Source: Amycolatopsis sp. A133
GTDB taxonomy: Bacteria > Actinomycetota > Actinomycetes > Mycobacteriales > Pseudonocardiaceae
Direction of reading: 5' to 3'
Length of the DNA stretch: 64,000 nt
Assembly (NCBI RefSeq): GCF_031082405.1
Contig: NZ_JAVHJU010000025.1
Location: 1 to 64,000, forward strand
This document shows, piece by piece, positions 39,327-48,321 of the stretch; position 1 is the stretch's first letter, and each line of letters opens with the position of its first letter. The notes below the pieces were generated by a model. That model worked only from the letters and a program-made list of their open reading frames with translations. It was not told where the DNA came from and ran no database searches. The translations under genes were made by a program, and so were the position numbers.

Positions 39327-39643
39327 CCTTCTTCGTCGTCCGGCAGCAGCGGGCGCATGAAGGTGCGCCGGTACCGCACCACGCAGCCGCTCTCCTCGCG
39401 GATCTTGTCGGCCTCGATGAAGTCCGGGTCGACGCCGAACAGCGTCCGGTAACGCTCGTACGCGGCCAGGCTTTCGAAGCTGAACAGCGCCCGGGCCTCG
39501 TCGCTCGCCCCTTCCGACGGCAGGAAGTAGCCGTGGTGGATGCCGCCTTCCCGCTGCACCAGCCGCATCCAGGCCGCGGCGAAGCGCTCGAAGTCGGGGA
39601 GTTTCGCGGGGTCGATGACGTAGTCGACGACGCACGTGATCAT
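39323..39643 (-). CDS. NIPSNAP family protein
   Basis: A 106-residue NIPSNAP-type ferredoxin-like protein: VDYVIDPAKLPDFERFAAAW, GGIHHGYFLPSEG and ALFSFESLAAYERYR. The family is often joined to catabolic enzymes as a small accessory. It overlaps the MetE-like gene by one base (TGATG) and the IclR gene by GTGA, so all three are translationally coupled. Confidence 0.88.
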   Translation of the reverse strand: MITCVVDYVIDPAKLPDFERFAAAWMRLVQREGGIHHGYFLPSEGASDEARALFSFESLAAYERYRTLFGVDPDFIEADKIREESGCVVRYRRTFMRPLLPDDEEG

Positions 39644-40782
39644 CAGTGGCCGCCCCAGACGCGGTCGGCCGTCGCGACGATCAGTTCCAGCTTCCGCAGC
39701 TGGTCGTCCGGGGTCAGGTCGTTGCCCTCCTCGGTCGAGGAGAAGCCGCACTGCGGCGACAGGCAGAGCTGGTCGACGTCGACGTACCGCGAAGCCTCCT
39801 CGATCCGCCGCACCAGGACGTCCGGGTCCTCCAGCTCCGCCCGCTTGGTCGTGACCAGGCCGAGCACCACCTTCTTGTCCTTCGGCACGAACCGCAGCGG
39901 CTCGAAGCCGCCGGAGCGTTCGTCGTCGAACTCCAGGAAGAACCCGTCGACGGCCAGCTCGCCGAACAGCGCTTCGGCGACGAATTCGTAGCTCCCCGAA
40001 GCGACCCACGACGACCGGAAGTTGCCGCGGCACAGGTGGGTCGTCACCGTGAGGTCCTCGGGACGGCCTTCGAGCGCCGCGTTCATCGTCGCGATGTTGC
40101 GCAGGTGCTGGGTGTCCGGGTCGCCGCCCATCCGCGCGACGAGCTCCCGCTGCGCCGGGTCGTTCAGGTAGGCCAGGCTGGTGTCGTCGAGCTGCAGGTA
40201 CCGGCAGCCGAGGTCGTGCACCGCGGTGACCTGCTGCTTGTAGGCCGCGCTGAGGTCGGCGAAGAACTCCTCGAGGTCCGGGTAGACGGTCTCGCTGACC
40301 GCGGCCCGGCCGCCGCGGTAGTAGACCATGCTCGGCGAGGGGATGGTCAGCTTCGGCGTCACGCCCGGGTCCACATGGGACTGCAGGAACCGGAAGTGGT
40401 CGGCGAAGATCGGCTCGTCGAGCCGCACCTTGCCGTCGACCTGCAGCCCGGGCGGGCTGAACTCGAGGTCGCCCGCCAGGTTGTGGAACTTGACGTGCAG
40501 CCGCTCGTCGCTCTTCGAGATGCCGCCGAGCGAGTAGATGAAGTCCATGTGCCACGAGCCGCGCCGGAATTCGCCGTCGGTCGCCGAGCTCAGCCCGGCC
40601 GCCCGTTGCATCTTGATCACGTCGCGGATCGCGTCGTCCTCGACCGCGCGGAGCTGCTCCGCGCCGATCTCACCGCTTTCGTGCCGCCTTCGTGCGTCGC
40701 GCAGCACCGGGGGCCGCAGCAGGCTCCCCACGTGATCGGCGCGAAACGGCGGGCCCACCTGGGAAATGCCACCCGAAGTCAT
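39643..40782 (-). CDS. Cobalamin-independent methionine synthase (MetE C-terminal)-like protein
   Basis: A 379-residue protein covering only the C-terminal catalytic barrel of MetE (family of the stand-alone, folate-independent core enzymes). Zn-ligand motifs are VTTHLCRGN (His-x-Cys, around residue 225) and LSPQCGFSS (Cys near the end), with FRADHVGSLLRPP at the start. It lacks the N-terminal folate domain of full-length MetE, so the methyl donor may be different, for example a small methylated amino acid or betaine. It heads the operon with NIPSNAP and IclR genes. The ATG lacks a strong ribosome-binding site. Confidence 0.87.
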   Translation of the reverse strand: MTSGGISQVGPPFRADHVGSLLRPPVLRDARRRHESGEIGAEQLRAVEDDAIRDVIKMQRAAGLSSATDGEFRRGSWHMDFIYSLGGISKSDERLHVKFHNLAGDLEFSPPGLQVDGKVRLDEPIFADHFRFLQSHVDPGVTPKLTIPSPSMVYYRGGRAAVSETVYPDLEEFFADLSAAYKQQVTAVHDLGCRYLQLDDTSLAYLNDPAQRELVARMGGDPDTQHLRNIATMNAALEGRPEDLTVTTHLCRGNFRSSWVASGSYEFVAEALFGELAVDGFFLEFDDERSGGFEPLRFVPKDKKVVLGLVTTKRAELEDPDVLVRRIEEASRYVDVDQLCLSPQCGFSSTEEGNDLTPDDQLRKLELIVATADRVWGGH

Positions 40783-40864
40783 GCACCGATGGTCACACAT
40801 TCCCGGCTTTCGCGCCGCCCCCCGAACCATGATCATCACGGCCGGGGCTTGCTACCGTCCGCTC

Positions 40865-42196
40865 ATGACGGAATCCGCGGTCCACCCGGTCGACCGGCGC
40901 CTGCCCGCCGGCCGGCTGGCCCTGCTCGGCCTCCAGCACATGTCGATCATGTACGCCGGTTCGGTCGCGGTGCCGCTGATCGTCGGCAGCGCGCTCAAGC
41001 TCGACCCGGCGACGATCGGGCTGCTGGTCAACGCCGATCTGCTGGTCGCGGGCATCGCGACGCTGATACAGGCCGTGGGCATCGGGAAGCTGCTCGGCAT
41101 CCGGCTGCCGGTGGTGGCCGGCGCGACGTTCACCGTCGTCAACCCGATGATCCTCATCGCCGCCCAGTACGGCTTGCCCGCGGTCTACGGCGCGATGCTC
41201 GTGTCCGGCGTGTTCGGGCTGCTCATCGCGAAGCCGTTCGCGAAGCTGATCCGGTTCTTCCCGCCGCTGGTCACGGGAACGCTGCTGCTGGTCATCGGCG
41301 TCTCCCTGCTCGGCCCGGGTGCGGCGATGATCGCCGGCCACGACAGCACGGCACCGGACTACGCGGCGCCGTCGCACCTCGGGCTGGCGTTCGGCGTGCT
41401 CGCGCTGCTCGTGCTCTTCACCCGCGTGCTGCGCGGGTTCGCCAACCAGATCGGGCCGCTGCTGGCGCTGGCGATCGGGCTGGTCGTCGCGATCCCGATG
41501 GGGCTGGTGCACTGGGACGGCCTGCGCGCGGCCGGCTGGTTCGGGCTGGCGTCGCCGTTCCACTTCGGCGCGCCGACGTTCCCGGTCGCCGCGATCCTGT
41601 CGATGTGCGTGGTGATGCTGGTGACGTTCACCGAGTCCACCGCCGACATGATCGCCGTCGGCGAGATCACCGGGCGGCCGCCGACCGACGCCGACCTCGC
41701 GCGCGGGCTGGCCACCGACGGCGTCTCGGCCGTGCTCGGCGGGGTGCTGAACTCCTTCCCCGACACGGCGTTCGCGCAGAACGTCGGCCTGGTGCGGATG
41801 ACCGGCGTGCGCAGCCGCTGGGTGGTCGCGGTGACCGGCGGGATCCTGGTGGTGATGGGGCTGGTGCCGAAGATCGGCGCGTTCATCGCCGCCATCCCGG
41901 AACCGGTGATCGGCGGGGTCGCCGTCGTGATGTTCGCGATGGTCGCCGCGGTGGGCGCCCAGAACCTCCGGACGGTCGAGTTTTCCGGCAACCACAACAC
42001 CTTCGTCGTCGCGGTGGCCCTCGGCGTCGGCCTGCTGCCGGCGTTCGCGCCGGACTTCTTCAAGCACTTCCCGGCCTGGTTGCAGACCATCTGCGGCAGC
42101 TCGATCACGGTCGCGGCGGTGCTGGCGTTCGTGCTGAACCTGCTGTTCAACCACCTCGGCCGGCGCCGCGAGCCGGACCTGCTCAACGCGCCTTGA
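40865..42196 (+). CDS. NCS2-family xanthine/uracil permease
   Basis: A 443-residue transporter with 13-14 hydrophobic segments. LALLGLQHMSIMYAGSVAVP is the NCS2 start. The motif of substrate helix 8 is MLVTFTESTADMIAVGEITG, with LNSFPDTAFAQNVGLVRMTG (the conserved NTFPY-type element as NSFPDTAFAQN) in the next helix. The family imports purines or pyrimidines by proton symport. It overlaps the convergent TetR gene by 14 bp. The ATG is 82 bp from the divergent MetE-like operon, so purine or amino acid use may be coordinated. Confidence 0.92.
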   Translation: MTESAVHPVDRRLPAGRLALLGLQHMSIMYAGSVAVPLIVGSALKLDPATIGLLVNADLLVAGIATLIQAVGIGKLLGIRLPVVAGATFTVVNPMILIAAQYGLPAVYGAMLVSGVFGLLIAKPFAKLIRFFPPLVTGTLLLVIGVSLLGPGAAMIAGHDSTAPDYAAPSHLGLAFGVLALLVLFTRVLRGFANQIGPLLALAIGLVVAIPMGLVHWDGLRAAGWFGLASPFHFGAPTFPVAAILSMCVVMLVTFTESTADMIAVGEITGRPPTDADLARGLATDGVSAVLGGVLNSFPDTAFAQNVGLVRMTGVRSRWVVAVTGGILVVMGLVPKIGAFIAAIPEPVIGGVAVVMFAMVAAVGAQNLRTVEFSGNHNTFVVAVALGVGLLPAFAPDFFKHFPAWLQTICGSSITVAAVLAFVLNLLFNHLGRRREPDLLNAP

Positions 42197-42722
42197 GCAA
42201 CCGGTCGACGAGTTGCGCCCCGGTGCCCGGCTCGACCGGGCGCCGGAACAGCACGCGCAGGTAGAGCGGGGCCAGGACGAAGTCGAGCACCTCGTCGACC
42301 GACGGTGCCGGCTCGCCGCGCGCCTCGGCCCGGTCGAGGGCGGCCTGCAGGTCGTCCCCGCGGGCTTGGAGGTACTCGAGCGGCTTCTCGTCCGGGCTCA
42401 GGGTGGCGACGAGCGCGCGGAGCAGGATCTGGCCGTGCCGGTCGCGCATCGCGCGTTCGACACCCTCGGCCCAGCCGAGCAGGTCGCCGTGCAGCGAACC
42501 GGTGTCCGGGATCGGCGAGGTCGCGCGCAGGCGCGTCACCGCCGCGTCGAGCAGCAGCGCGTCGCGGCTGCCCCAGCGCCGGTAGATGCTGGTCGGGTTC
42601 ACCCCCGCCCGCTCGGCGATCTTCGGGATCGCCGCGTCGATCTCCCCGGCGGCGAGCAGTTCGACGGCGGCGTCGTGCACCGCGTCGCGGACGCGGGCGC
42701 TGCGGCCACCGGGTCGGGTCAT
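42183..42722 (-). CDS. TetR-family regulator
   Basis: A 179-residue TetR protein: DAVHDAAVELLAAGEIDAAI, then KIAERAGVNPTSIYRRWGSR for the HTH (residues 12-55) and a helical C-terminal domain. It is divergent from the alkaline phosphatase gene, and the 82-bp intergenic region has a perfect 19-bp palindrome (42768-42786) with TTAGGAAA half-sites, the likely operator for both genes. Confidence 0.9.
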   Translation of the reverse strand: MTRPGGRSARVRDAVHDAAVELLAAGEIDAAIPKIAERAGVNPTSIYRRWGSRDALLLDAAVTRLRATSPIPDTGSLHGDLLGWAEGVERAMRDRHGQILLRALVATLSPDEKPLEYLQARGDDLQAALDRAEARGEPAPSVDEVLDFVLAPLYLRVLFRRPVEPGTGAQLVDRLLKAR

Positions 42723-42767
42723 GGGCTCATCCTAGGAGCCACGACCTCGCCTTTCCCGGCGTCCTAT

Positions 42768-42786
42768 GTTAGGAAAGTTTCCTAAC
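42768..42786. promoter_or_regulatory. Palindromic operator between TetR and alkaline phosphatase genes
   Basis: GTTAGGAAAGTTTCCTAAC is palindromic around a single central G. It lies 46 bp upstream of the TetR start and 19 bp upstream of the phosphatase start. Confidence 0.85.
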
Positions 42787-42804
42787 TATTCTTCGGGAGG
42801 CGTG

Positions 42805-44010
42805 ATGCGGTCAGGGGTTCTTGTGGCGGCGCTGGTCCTGTTCGGCAGCGGGGTGGCGGCGTCGGCGGCCGAACCGGTGGCGGCCCACGCGCGCAACGTC
42901 ATCTACATCCAGGGCGACGGCATGGGCCTCGGCCAGCGCGAGCTGATCCGCCTTGCGACCCTCGGCAGGCACGGCGACCTGGCGATGAACCGGCTGCCGG
43001 TGACCGGTCTCGTGCACACCGACCCGGAGGACCCGGACGAGGTCGTCACCGACTCCGCCGCCGCGGCCACCGCGCTGGCGACCGGGCACAAGACCCGCAA
43101 CGGCGCCGTCGGCGTCGACCCGAGCGGGCGTCCGCTGCAAACGGTGCTGGAGCAAGCGAAACGCGCGGGCAAGTCCACCGGCCTGGTCACGACGGCGCAG
43201 GTCACCGGGGCTTCCCCGGCCGCGTTCGCCGCCCACGTCCCGAGCCGTGACCTCCAAAGCGACATCGCCCGGCAGTACGTCGCCGACAGCCGGCCCGACG
43301 TCCTGCTCGGCGGCGGCGAGGACTGGTGGTTCCCGAAGGGCCGGCCCGGCGCCTGGCCCGACAAGCCCGGCGAGGAAAGCCGGAGCACGCACGGAAACCT
43401 CGTCGCCCAGGCCCAGCGCACCGGCTACACCTACGTCCGCAACGCCCAGGAGCTCCGGCAGACGCGGGCGCCGCGGATCCTCGGCCTGTTCGCCAACGAG
43501 GACATGGTCGACTACGGGCCGGACGGCGCCGGGAAGTACGCACCGAGCGTCCCGCTGGTCCAGATGGCGAAGAAGGCACTGGACACCCTGTCGGCCAACC
43601 CGCGCGGGTTCTTCCTCTTCCTCGAAGAAGAAGGCATCGACGGCATGTCCCACGAGAACAACGCGCACGCGGTCATCGACGCGGGCCGCGCGCTCGACGC
43701 GACGATCGCCGAGGTGCTGCGGTTCACCCGCGCGCACCCGGACACGCTGGTGATCATCGGCGGCGACCACGAGACCGGCGGGCTGAGCATCGAGAACGCC
43801 GACGGGCCGAACGAGGGGAACGAGGACGGGCCGTTCCCGGTGCCGGGATCGAACCTGCAGTTCAAGGTGGACTGGACGACCGGCGACCACACCGGCGCCG
43901 CCACCCCGGTCACGGCGAGCGGACCGGGGTCCGGTGCACTCGGGCGCGCCCTCGACAACACCGGCGTTTACCACGCGATGGTCCAAGCGGCCCACCTTAA
44001 AGCCAACTGA
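42805..44010 (+). CDS. Secreted alkaline phosphatase
   Basis: A 401-residue protein with a signal peptide (LVLFGSGVAASAAEP, cleavage near residue 22). GDGMG (Asp38) is the first metal ligand, and VTDSAAAATALATGHKT holds the phospho-Ser84 nucleophile. IDGMSHENN and IIGGDHETGGL are later metal-binding motifs, and GDHTGAATPV provides the final His. The Ser-containing DSAAAATALATG motif places it in the PhoA-type superfamily. It hydrolyses phosphomonoesters outside the cell. GGGAGG precedes the ATG. TetR control is inferred from the palindrome upstream rather than Pho-box control. Confidence 0.9.
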   Translation: MRSGVLVAALVLFGSGVAASAAEPVAAHARNVIYIQGDGMGLGQRELIRLATLGRHGDLAMNRLPVTGLVHTDPEDPDEVVTDSAAAATALATGHKTRNGAVGVDPSGRPLQTVLEQAKRAGKSTGLVTTAQVTGASPAAFAAHVPSRDLQSDIARQYVADSRPDVLLGGGEDWWFPKGRPGAWPDKPGEESRSTHGNLVAQAQRTGYTYVRNAQELRQTRAPRILGLFANEDMVDYGPDGAGKYAPSVPLVQMAKKALDTLSANPRGFFLFLEEEGIDGMSHENNAHAVIDAGRALDATIAEVLRFTRAHPDTLVIIGGDHETGGLSIENADGPNEGNEDGPFPVPGSNLQFKVDWTTGDHTGAATPVTASGPGSGALGRALDNTGVYHAMVQAAHLKAN

Positions 44011-44052
44011 TTTGCCTTAGCTGTACTCTTAAGGCAAATCGACTTGCCTTAA
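44009..44052. promoter_or_regulatory. TTGCCTTA repeats upstream of the PNPOx gene
   Basis: GATTTGCCTTA (44009-44019) and TAAGGCAAATC (44030-44040) form perfect 11-bp arms 10 bp apart; a third TTGCCTTAA (44044-44052) follows. The last copy ends 11 bp before the PNPOx ATG. Probable operator for an unlinked repressor. Confidence 0.65.
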
Positions 44053-44063
44053 GGAGCTGGACT

Positions 44064-44510
44064 ATGGCCCGGAAGATGACCAAGGAAGAGCGCGAAGCGT
44101 TCCTCGCCGAGCCGCACGTCGGCGTGCTCAGCGTTGCGGCCGAACCCGGACGGGCGCCGCTGACCACGCCGATCTGGTACCGCTACGAGCCGGGCGGCGA
44201 CGTCGTCGTGATGACGTCGCCCGGCTTGCGCAAGGCCCGGCTGATCGAGGCGGCCGGCCGGTTCGCGCTGTGCGTCCAGCAGCAGGACGGCGTCTACAAG
44301 TACGTCTCGGTCGAGGGCCCGGTGGTGGAGTCGTGGCCGATGACGAAGGCGCAGCGGCACGAGATGGCGGCCCGGTACCTGCCGGCGGGGGTGAGCGAGG
44401 CCTACACCGACGCGACCGAGGAAGCCCACGGCAGCAACATCGCCATCGTGATGCGGCCGGAGCGCTGGAACACCTCGGACTTCAGCGACCTCGCGGAGCA
44501 GCTGGCCTGA
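44064..44510 (+). CDS. PNPOx-like flavin/F420-binding protein
   Basis: A 148-residue split-barrel protein: EEREAFLAEPHVGVLSVAA, APLTTPIWYRYEPGGDVVVM and CVQQQDGVYKYVSVEGPV. Actinobacterial relatives bind FMN, F420 or haem and act as small oxidoreductases or sensors; pyridoxamine oxidase activity is not expected. The stop is directly followed by the stop of the convergent gene (TGATCA). Regulation by the TTGCCTTA repeats upstream is likely. Confidence 0.85.
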   Translation: MARKMTKEEREAFLAEPHVGVLSVAAEPGRAPLTTPIWYRYEPGGDVVVMTSPGLRKARLIEAAGRFALCVQQQDGVYKYVSVEGPVVESWPMTKAQRHEMAARYLPAGVSEAYTDATEEAHGSNIAIVMRPERWNTSDFSDLAEQLA

Positions 44511-45050
44511 TCACCAGCAGATGATCCCCAGGATGCACGAGGGCTGGGGTCGCGGTGTGGAGGTCGGGGCCGGCGGGTTGCCGGCGGACGGCGGTGGTTT
44601 CCCCGTCGGCGTCGTCGTCGGGGAACCCGTGGTCGACGGGTCGGAGCCGGCCGACGTGGCGGGCGGCGTCGCGGTTCCGGTGCTGCTGCTTTCCGTCGCC
44701 GGGTCGCGGCCGGGCACCTCGGTGACGGTGCCGCGGTGCTCGCCCGACGCCGTGACGACTTCGCCGCCGGTGCCGCCGCCGATCCCGCCGTCGGGCGGGG
44801 AATCGGTGGCCTGGTCGGCACCGCCCAGGCCGGTGGTGCGCTGCGGGAAGGGGATGACCTGGATCTGGTCGACCGGGGAGGCGTCCTGGCGTTCCTTGCC
44901 GCCGAGGGCGACCAGGGCCGCGGCGGCGCCGCAGCCCACGATGACGGCGAGCATCACCGCGACCACGCGCCAGCGCGACTGGCCCGGTCCCGGACGGTCG
45001 CCCCAGCCCTCGCGCACGAGCAGCTCGGCGACCGATACCTCGTCGTTCAC
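44511..45050 (-). CDS. Single-pass membrane protein with SVAELL motif and C-terminal Cys pair
   Basis: A 179-residue protein. The N-terminus NDEVSVAELLVREGWG is a short motif I recognise from several actinomycete membrane proteins. Then comes one transmembrane helix (residues 28-50), a 110-residue Thr/Pro/Ser/Gly-rich exported linker and the ending CILGIICW with two Cys, which could form a disulfide. No enzymatic domain. Possible cell-wall or septal role; function unknown. Confidence 0.65.
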   Translation of the reverse strand: MNDEVSVAELLVREGWGDRPGPGQSRWRVVAVMLAVIVGCGAAAALVALGGKERQDASPVDQIQVIPFPQRTTGLGGADQATDSPPDGGIGGGTGGEVVTASGEHRGTVTEVPGRDPATESSSTGTATPPATSAGSDPSTTGSPTTTPTGKPPPSAGNPPAPTSTPRPQPSCILGIICW

Positions 45051-45220
45051 CCCGACAGACCTTCCCGAGAGGCCTTTCGGCCGACATCGTGGGCCGTATT
45101 ATTACCGTAAAAGCCCCCCGAACGGGTGAAGGACCGGCAAAAATTCGTCACGTAACGCAAAGTCTGACAGTGAGTGACATCCACAGCGTTTTCTAAGCGC
45201 GCGCTCGTGATACTCCCAGC

Positions 45221-45934
45221 ATGACCGCCGAAGCTCGGTCCATGCTGCTGAGAGCCGGACGGCCGTCCGTCGTCGCGCGCCGCCGGTGGGCGTTGCTCCG
45301 GTACGTCCCCAACCCGAAGACGACACCGTTCACCTTCGGCTACCTGGTCGTCCTGCTGGGCACGTCGCTGCTGCTCGAGTTCGCCGACCCCGCACTGACC
45401 GACCGGCTGCTCCAGCTGTCCAGCACCGACGCCCACAACCTGTGGCGGCGCCCGCTGACCTCGCTGCTGACCAGCGCGATCTGGCTGCCCGGCGAAAGCT
45501 GGTTCGGCTACGCCGCCATCTTCGCGATCGCCGTCGCGCCGCTGGAACGCCGGTTCGGTGCCGGCCGCACGGCGCTCGTGTTCTTCTCCGGCCACGTACT
45601 GGCCACGCTCGGCACCGAACTGCCGGTGATGGCCCTGATCAGCGCCCGCGTGCTGCCGCACTCGGCCGGGCAGTGGCTCGACATCGGGGTCAGCTACGGC
45701 TTCTTCACCACCGCCGGCGCGCTGGTGTTCCTGCTGCGCGGCCGCGCGCGCCTGGTGGCGCTGGCCGCGGTGGAGGCGTTCATCGCGGTGATCTGGCTGA
45801 GCGACGACCCGGCGAGCCTCGGCTCGGTCGTCACACTGCTCGGCCACGCGTTCGCCGCGCACTTCGGGTTGCTGGTCTGCGGACCGCGGCTGCGGACGAG
45901 CATCCGCAGGCCGGGCCCGGATTCCGCTGGGTAG
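45221..45934 (+). CDS. Rhomboid-like integral membrane protein
   Basis: A 237-residue protein with six hydrophobic segments. WRRPLTSLLTSAIWLPG, GRTALVFFSGHVLATLG and DIGVSYGFFTTAGALVFLL follow the rhomboid order. The Gly-x-Ser element (GVSYG) could hold a catalytic Ser, and a His pair is near the last helix (LLGHAFAAHFG). It is unclear whether it is an active intramembrane protease. The upstream region (45051-45220) is comparatively AT-rich and holds its promoter. Confidence 0.7.
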   Translation: MTAEARSMLLRAGRPSVVARRRWALLRYVPNPKTTPFTFGYLVVLLGTSLLLEFADPALTDRLLQLSSTDAHNLWRRPLTSLLTSAIWLPGESWFGYAAIFAIAVAPLERRFGAGRTALVFFSGHVLATLGTELPVMALISARVLPHSAGQWLDIGVSYGFFTTAGALVFLLRGRARLVALAAVEAFIAVIWLSDDPASLGSVVTLLGHAFAAHFGLLVCGPRLRTSIRRPGPDSAG

Positions 45935-45999
45935 GCACGGGCCGGAGTCGGTGGTGTAATCGACAAGCCACACGCCGACTTCACGGGGGACGGACGCAC

Positions 46000-48321
46000 A
46001 TGGAGGCCGACTCGCTCGCCGAACTGGTCGAGCTGAGTCCCGATGCGATCTGCGTCGCCGAGCACGGCGTGCTCACCTACGCCAACCGGGCGGCCCTCGA
46101 AACGTTCGCCGCGCGCTCCGCGGACGAGGTCGTCGGCCGCCGGTTCACCGACTTCGTCGCCGAGGACGCGCGAAGCCCGGTGCTCGAGAAGCTCGCCCAG
46201 CTGACGAAGCCGGGGCAGGCGAGCGAGCCCTTCGAAGCGCTGATGTCCCGGTTGGACGGCAGCAAGTTCGCCGTCGAGACCGTGCTGGTGCGCCTCGGCC
46301 GAGCCGCCTACCAGGTCGTCATGCGCGACATCACGGCGAAGAAGGCGGCCGCCGACGCCCTCCGCTACCAGGCCGCGTTGGTGTCGCACGTCAGCGACGC
46401 GCTGATCGCGACCACCGGCGAAGGCGTCGTGACCAGCTGGAACCCGGCCGCCGAAGCGGTGTACGGCTGGACCGCCGCCGAGGCCGTCGGGCGGCGCGCG
46501 AGCGAACTCGTCGGCGCACCGCTGGACCTGCCGGCCATCCGGCGCGGCGGGGGTGTCGCGGAAGCGGTGCACCGGCGGCGGGACGGCGCTCCCCTGGCGA
46601 TCCGCGTCTCGGCCGCCGAGATGAACGACGGTTACGTGCTCGTCTGCGCCGACGAAACCGCGCGGCGGCGGGCCGAGCAGAACTACCGCACGGTCGTCGC
46701 GTCCCTCGACGAAGGCGTGCTCGTGATGGGCCCGGGCGGGCTCATCGAAGCGGCGAACCCGGCGGCCTGCCGGATCCTCGGCGTCGCCGAAGCCGACGTG
46801 CTCGGCGTCCCGTGCCACACGCTGACGCTGTTCACCGAATCCGGGCACTGGATCCCGCCGGAGGAGATGCCGTCGGTGCAGACCCGGCGGACCGGCGTCA
46901 CGCACAACGGCCTGGTCGTCCGCCTGCGCCGGCCGGACGGCCGGGACGTGTGGGTGTCGCTGACCTCGCGGCTGCTCGACCCGGACGACCCGGCGGCGAT
47001 GGCCGTGGTCACGTCGTTCACCGACATCACCGAGACCCGCGCGATCAGCGCGCGGCTCGCGCACGACGCCACGCACGATCCGCTGACCCGGCTGGCGAAC
47101 CGGACCCTGGTGCTCGGCAGGCTCGACGTCCGCGAGCGGGGCGCGGTCACCGTGCTGTTCCTCGACCTGGACAAGTTCAAGGTCATCAACGACTCGCTCG
47201 GGCACTCGGTCGGCGATCAGGTGCTGCGGATCGTCGGCGAACGCCTGCGCCGCAGCTCGGGCCGCGAAGACCTGGTCGGCAGGCTGGGCGGCGACGAGTT
47301 CGTCGTTGTCACCGCCGAGGTCACCGACCCCGGCGAGGTCCGCGCGCTGGCCGAGCACCTGCGGGCGGCGCTGGCCGAGCCGATCGGCGTGCTCGGCAGG
47401 CAGCTGCACCTGGACGCGAGCATCGGAGTTGTGCTCGTCGGCCGCGACGACCGCCGCAGCGCCGAGGACCTGCTGCGTGACGCGGATGTCGCGATGTACC
47501 AGGCAAAATCCCTCGGCCGGGGTCGCCACCACTTCTTCGACGTCGGCCTGCGCGAGCGGATGCAGCGGCGGCTGCGGATGGAGCAGGACCTGCGCGACGC
47601 GGTCCACGACGGCCAGCTGTGGCCGGCGTACCAGCCGGTCGTCGACCTGCGGACGGGCAAGATGGTCGCGGTCGAGGCGCTGCTGCGGTGGACGCACCCC
47701 CGGCACGGCGCGATCTCGCCCGCGGAGTTCATCCCGCTCGCCGAAGAGAGCGACCTGATCAACGTGATCGGCAAGGAGATGCTGCGCGCGACGACCCGCG
47801 AGCTCGCCTCGCGGCGAGCTCGCCTCGGCTTGGACCTGACGCTGAAGGTCAACCTCTCGACCCGCCAGCTCGACGACCCGCACCTGGTGCCCGCGGTCCA
47901 GGACGCGCTGGCGAGCACCGGGCTGCCCGCCGGCGCGCTGTGCCTGGAGGTCACCGAAAGCGCGTTGATGCGCGACCAGGAAGCGGCCGCGGAAGTGCTG
48001 GCGTCCCTGCGGTCGTTGGGGGTGCTGCTGGCGATCGACGACTTCGGCACGGGTTATTCGTCGCTCGCGCAGCTGCGCCGGCTGACGCTGGACACGCTCA
48101 AGATCGACCGCTCGTTCATCACCGGGATCGCCGAATCACGCGACGCGGAGGCGATCGTCACGAGCATCATCGCGATGGCCCACGCGGTGGACCTGACGGT
48201 GATCGCCGAAGGCGTCGAGTCGGCGGAGCAGCTGGAGCTGCTCCGCGCGCTCGGCTGCGATCAAGCGCAGGGCTACCACCTCGGCCGTCCGGTGCCGGCG
48301 GCCGAGCTGTTCGGTCAGTAG
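46000..48321 (+). CDS. PAS-GGDEF-EAL c-di-GMP turnover protein
   Basis: A 773-residue soluble protein with three PAS domains (about residues 5-115, 120-215 and 225-345). A GGDEF domain follows (DLVGRLGGDEFVVV, Gly-Gly-Asp-Glu-Phe at about 429-433) and then an EAL domain (MVAVEALLRWTHP, Glu-Ala-Leu at about 559-561, with DDFGTGYSSLAQL later). Both catalytic signatures are intact, so it can in principle make and break c-di-GMP, with the PAS array sensing a signal. In actinomycetes c-di-GMP controls development. The ATG has GGGGGACGG upstream. The gene ends overlapping the convergent NAT gene by 7 bp. Confidence 0.93.
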   Translation: MEADSLAELVELSPDAICVAEHGVLTYANRAALETFAARSADEVVGRRFTDFVAEDARSPVLEKLAQLTKPGQASEPFEALMSRLDGSKFAVETVLVRLGRAAYQVVMRDITAKKAAADALRYQAALVSHVSDALIATTGEGVVTSWNPAAEAVYGWTAAEAVGRRASELVGAPLDLPAIRRGGGVAEAVHRRRDGAPLAIRVSAAEMNDGYVLVCADETARRRAEQNYRTVVASLDEGVLVMGPGGLIEAANPAACRILGVAEADVLGVPCHTLTLFTESGHWIPPEEMPSVQTRRTGVTHNGLVVRLRRPDGRDVWVSLTSRLLDPDDPAAMAVVTSFTDITETRAISARLAHDATHDPLTRLANRTLVLGRLDVRERGAVTVLFLDLDKFKVINDSLGHSVGDQVLRIVGERLRRSSGREDLVGRLGGDEFVVVTAEVTDPGEVRALAEHLRAALAEPIGVLGRQLHLDASIGVVLVGRDDRRSAEDLLRDADVAMYQAKSLGRGRHHFFDVGLRERMQRRLRMEQDLRDAVHDGQLWPAYQPVVDLRTGKMVAVEALLRWTHPRHGAISPAEFIPLAEESDLINVIGKEMLRATTRELASRRARLGLDLTLKVNLSTRQLDDPHLVPAVQDALASTGLPAGALCLEVTESALMRDQEAAAEVLASLRSLGVLLAIDDFGTGYSSLAQLRRLTLDTLKIDRSFITGIAESRDAEAIVTSIIAMAHAVDLTVIAEGVESAEQLELLRALGCDQAQGYHLGRPVPAAELFGQ

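Noticed and set aside
39646..42264. 872-codon plus-strand open frame across the MetE-like and NCS2 genes
   Set aside because: It is a shadow of the clearly recognised MetE-like gene on the other strand and of the NCS2 permease in another frame; the translation has no family features.
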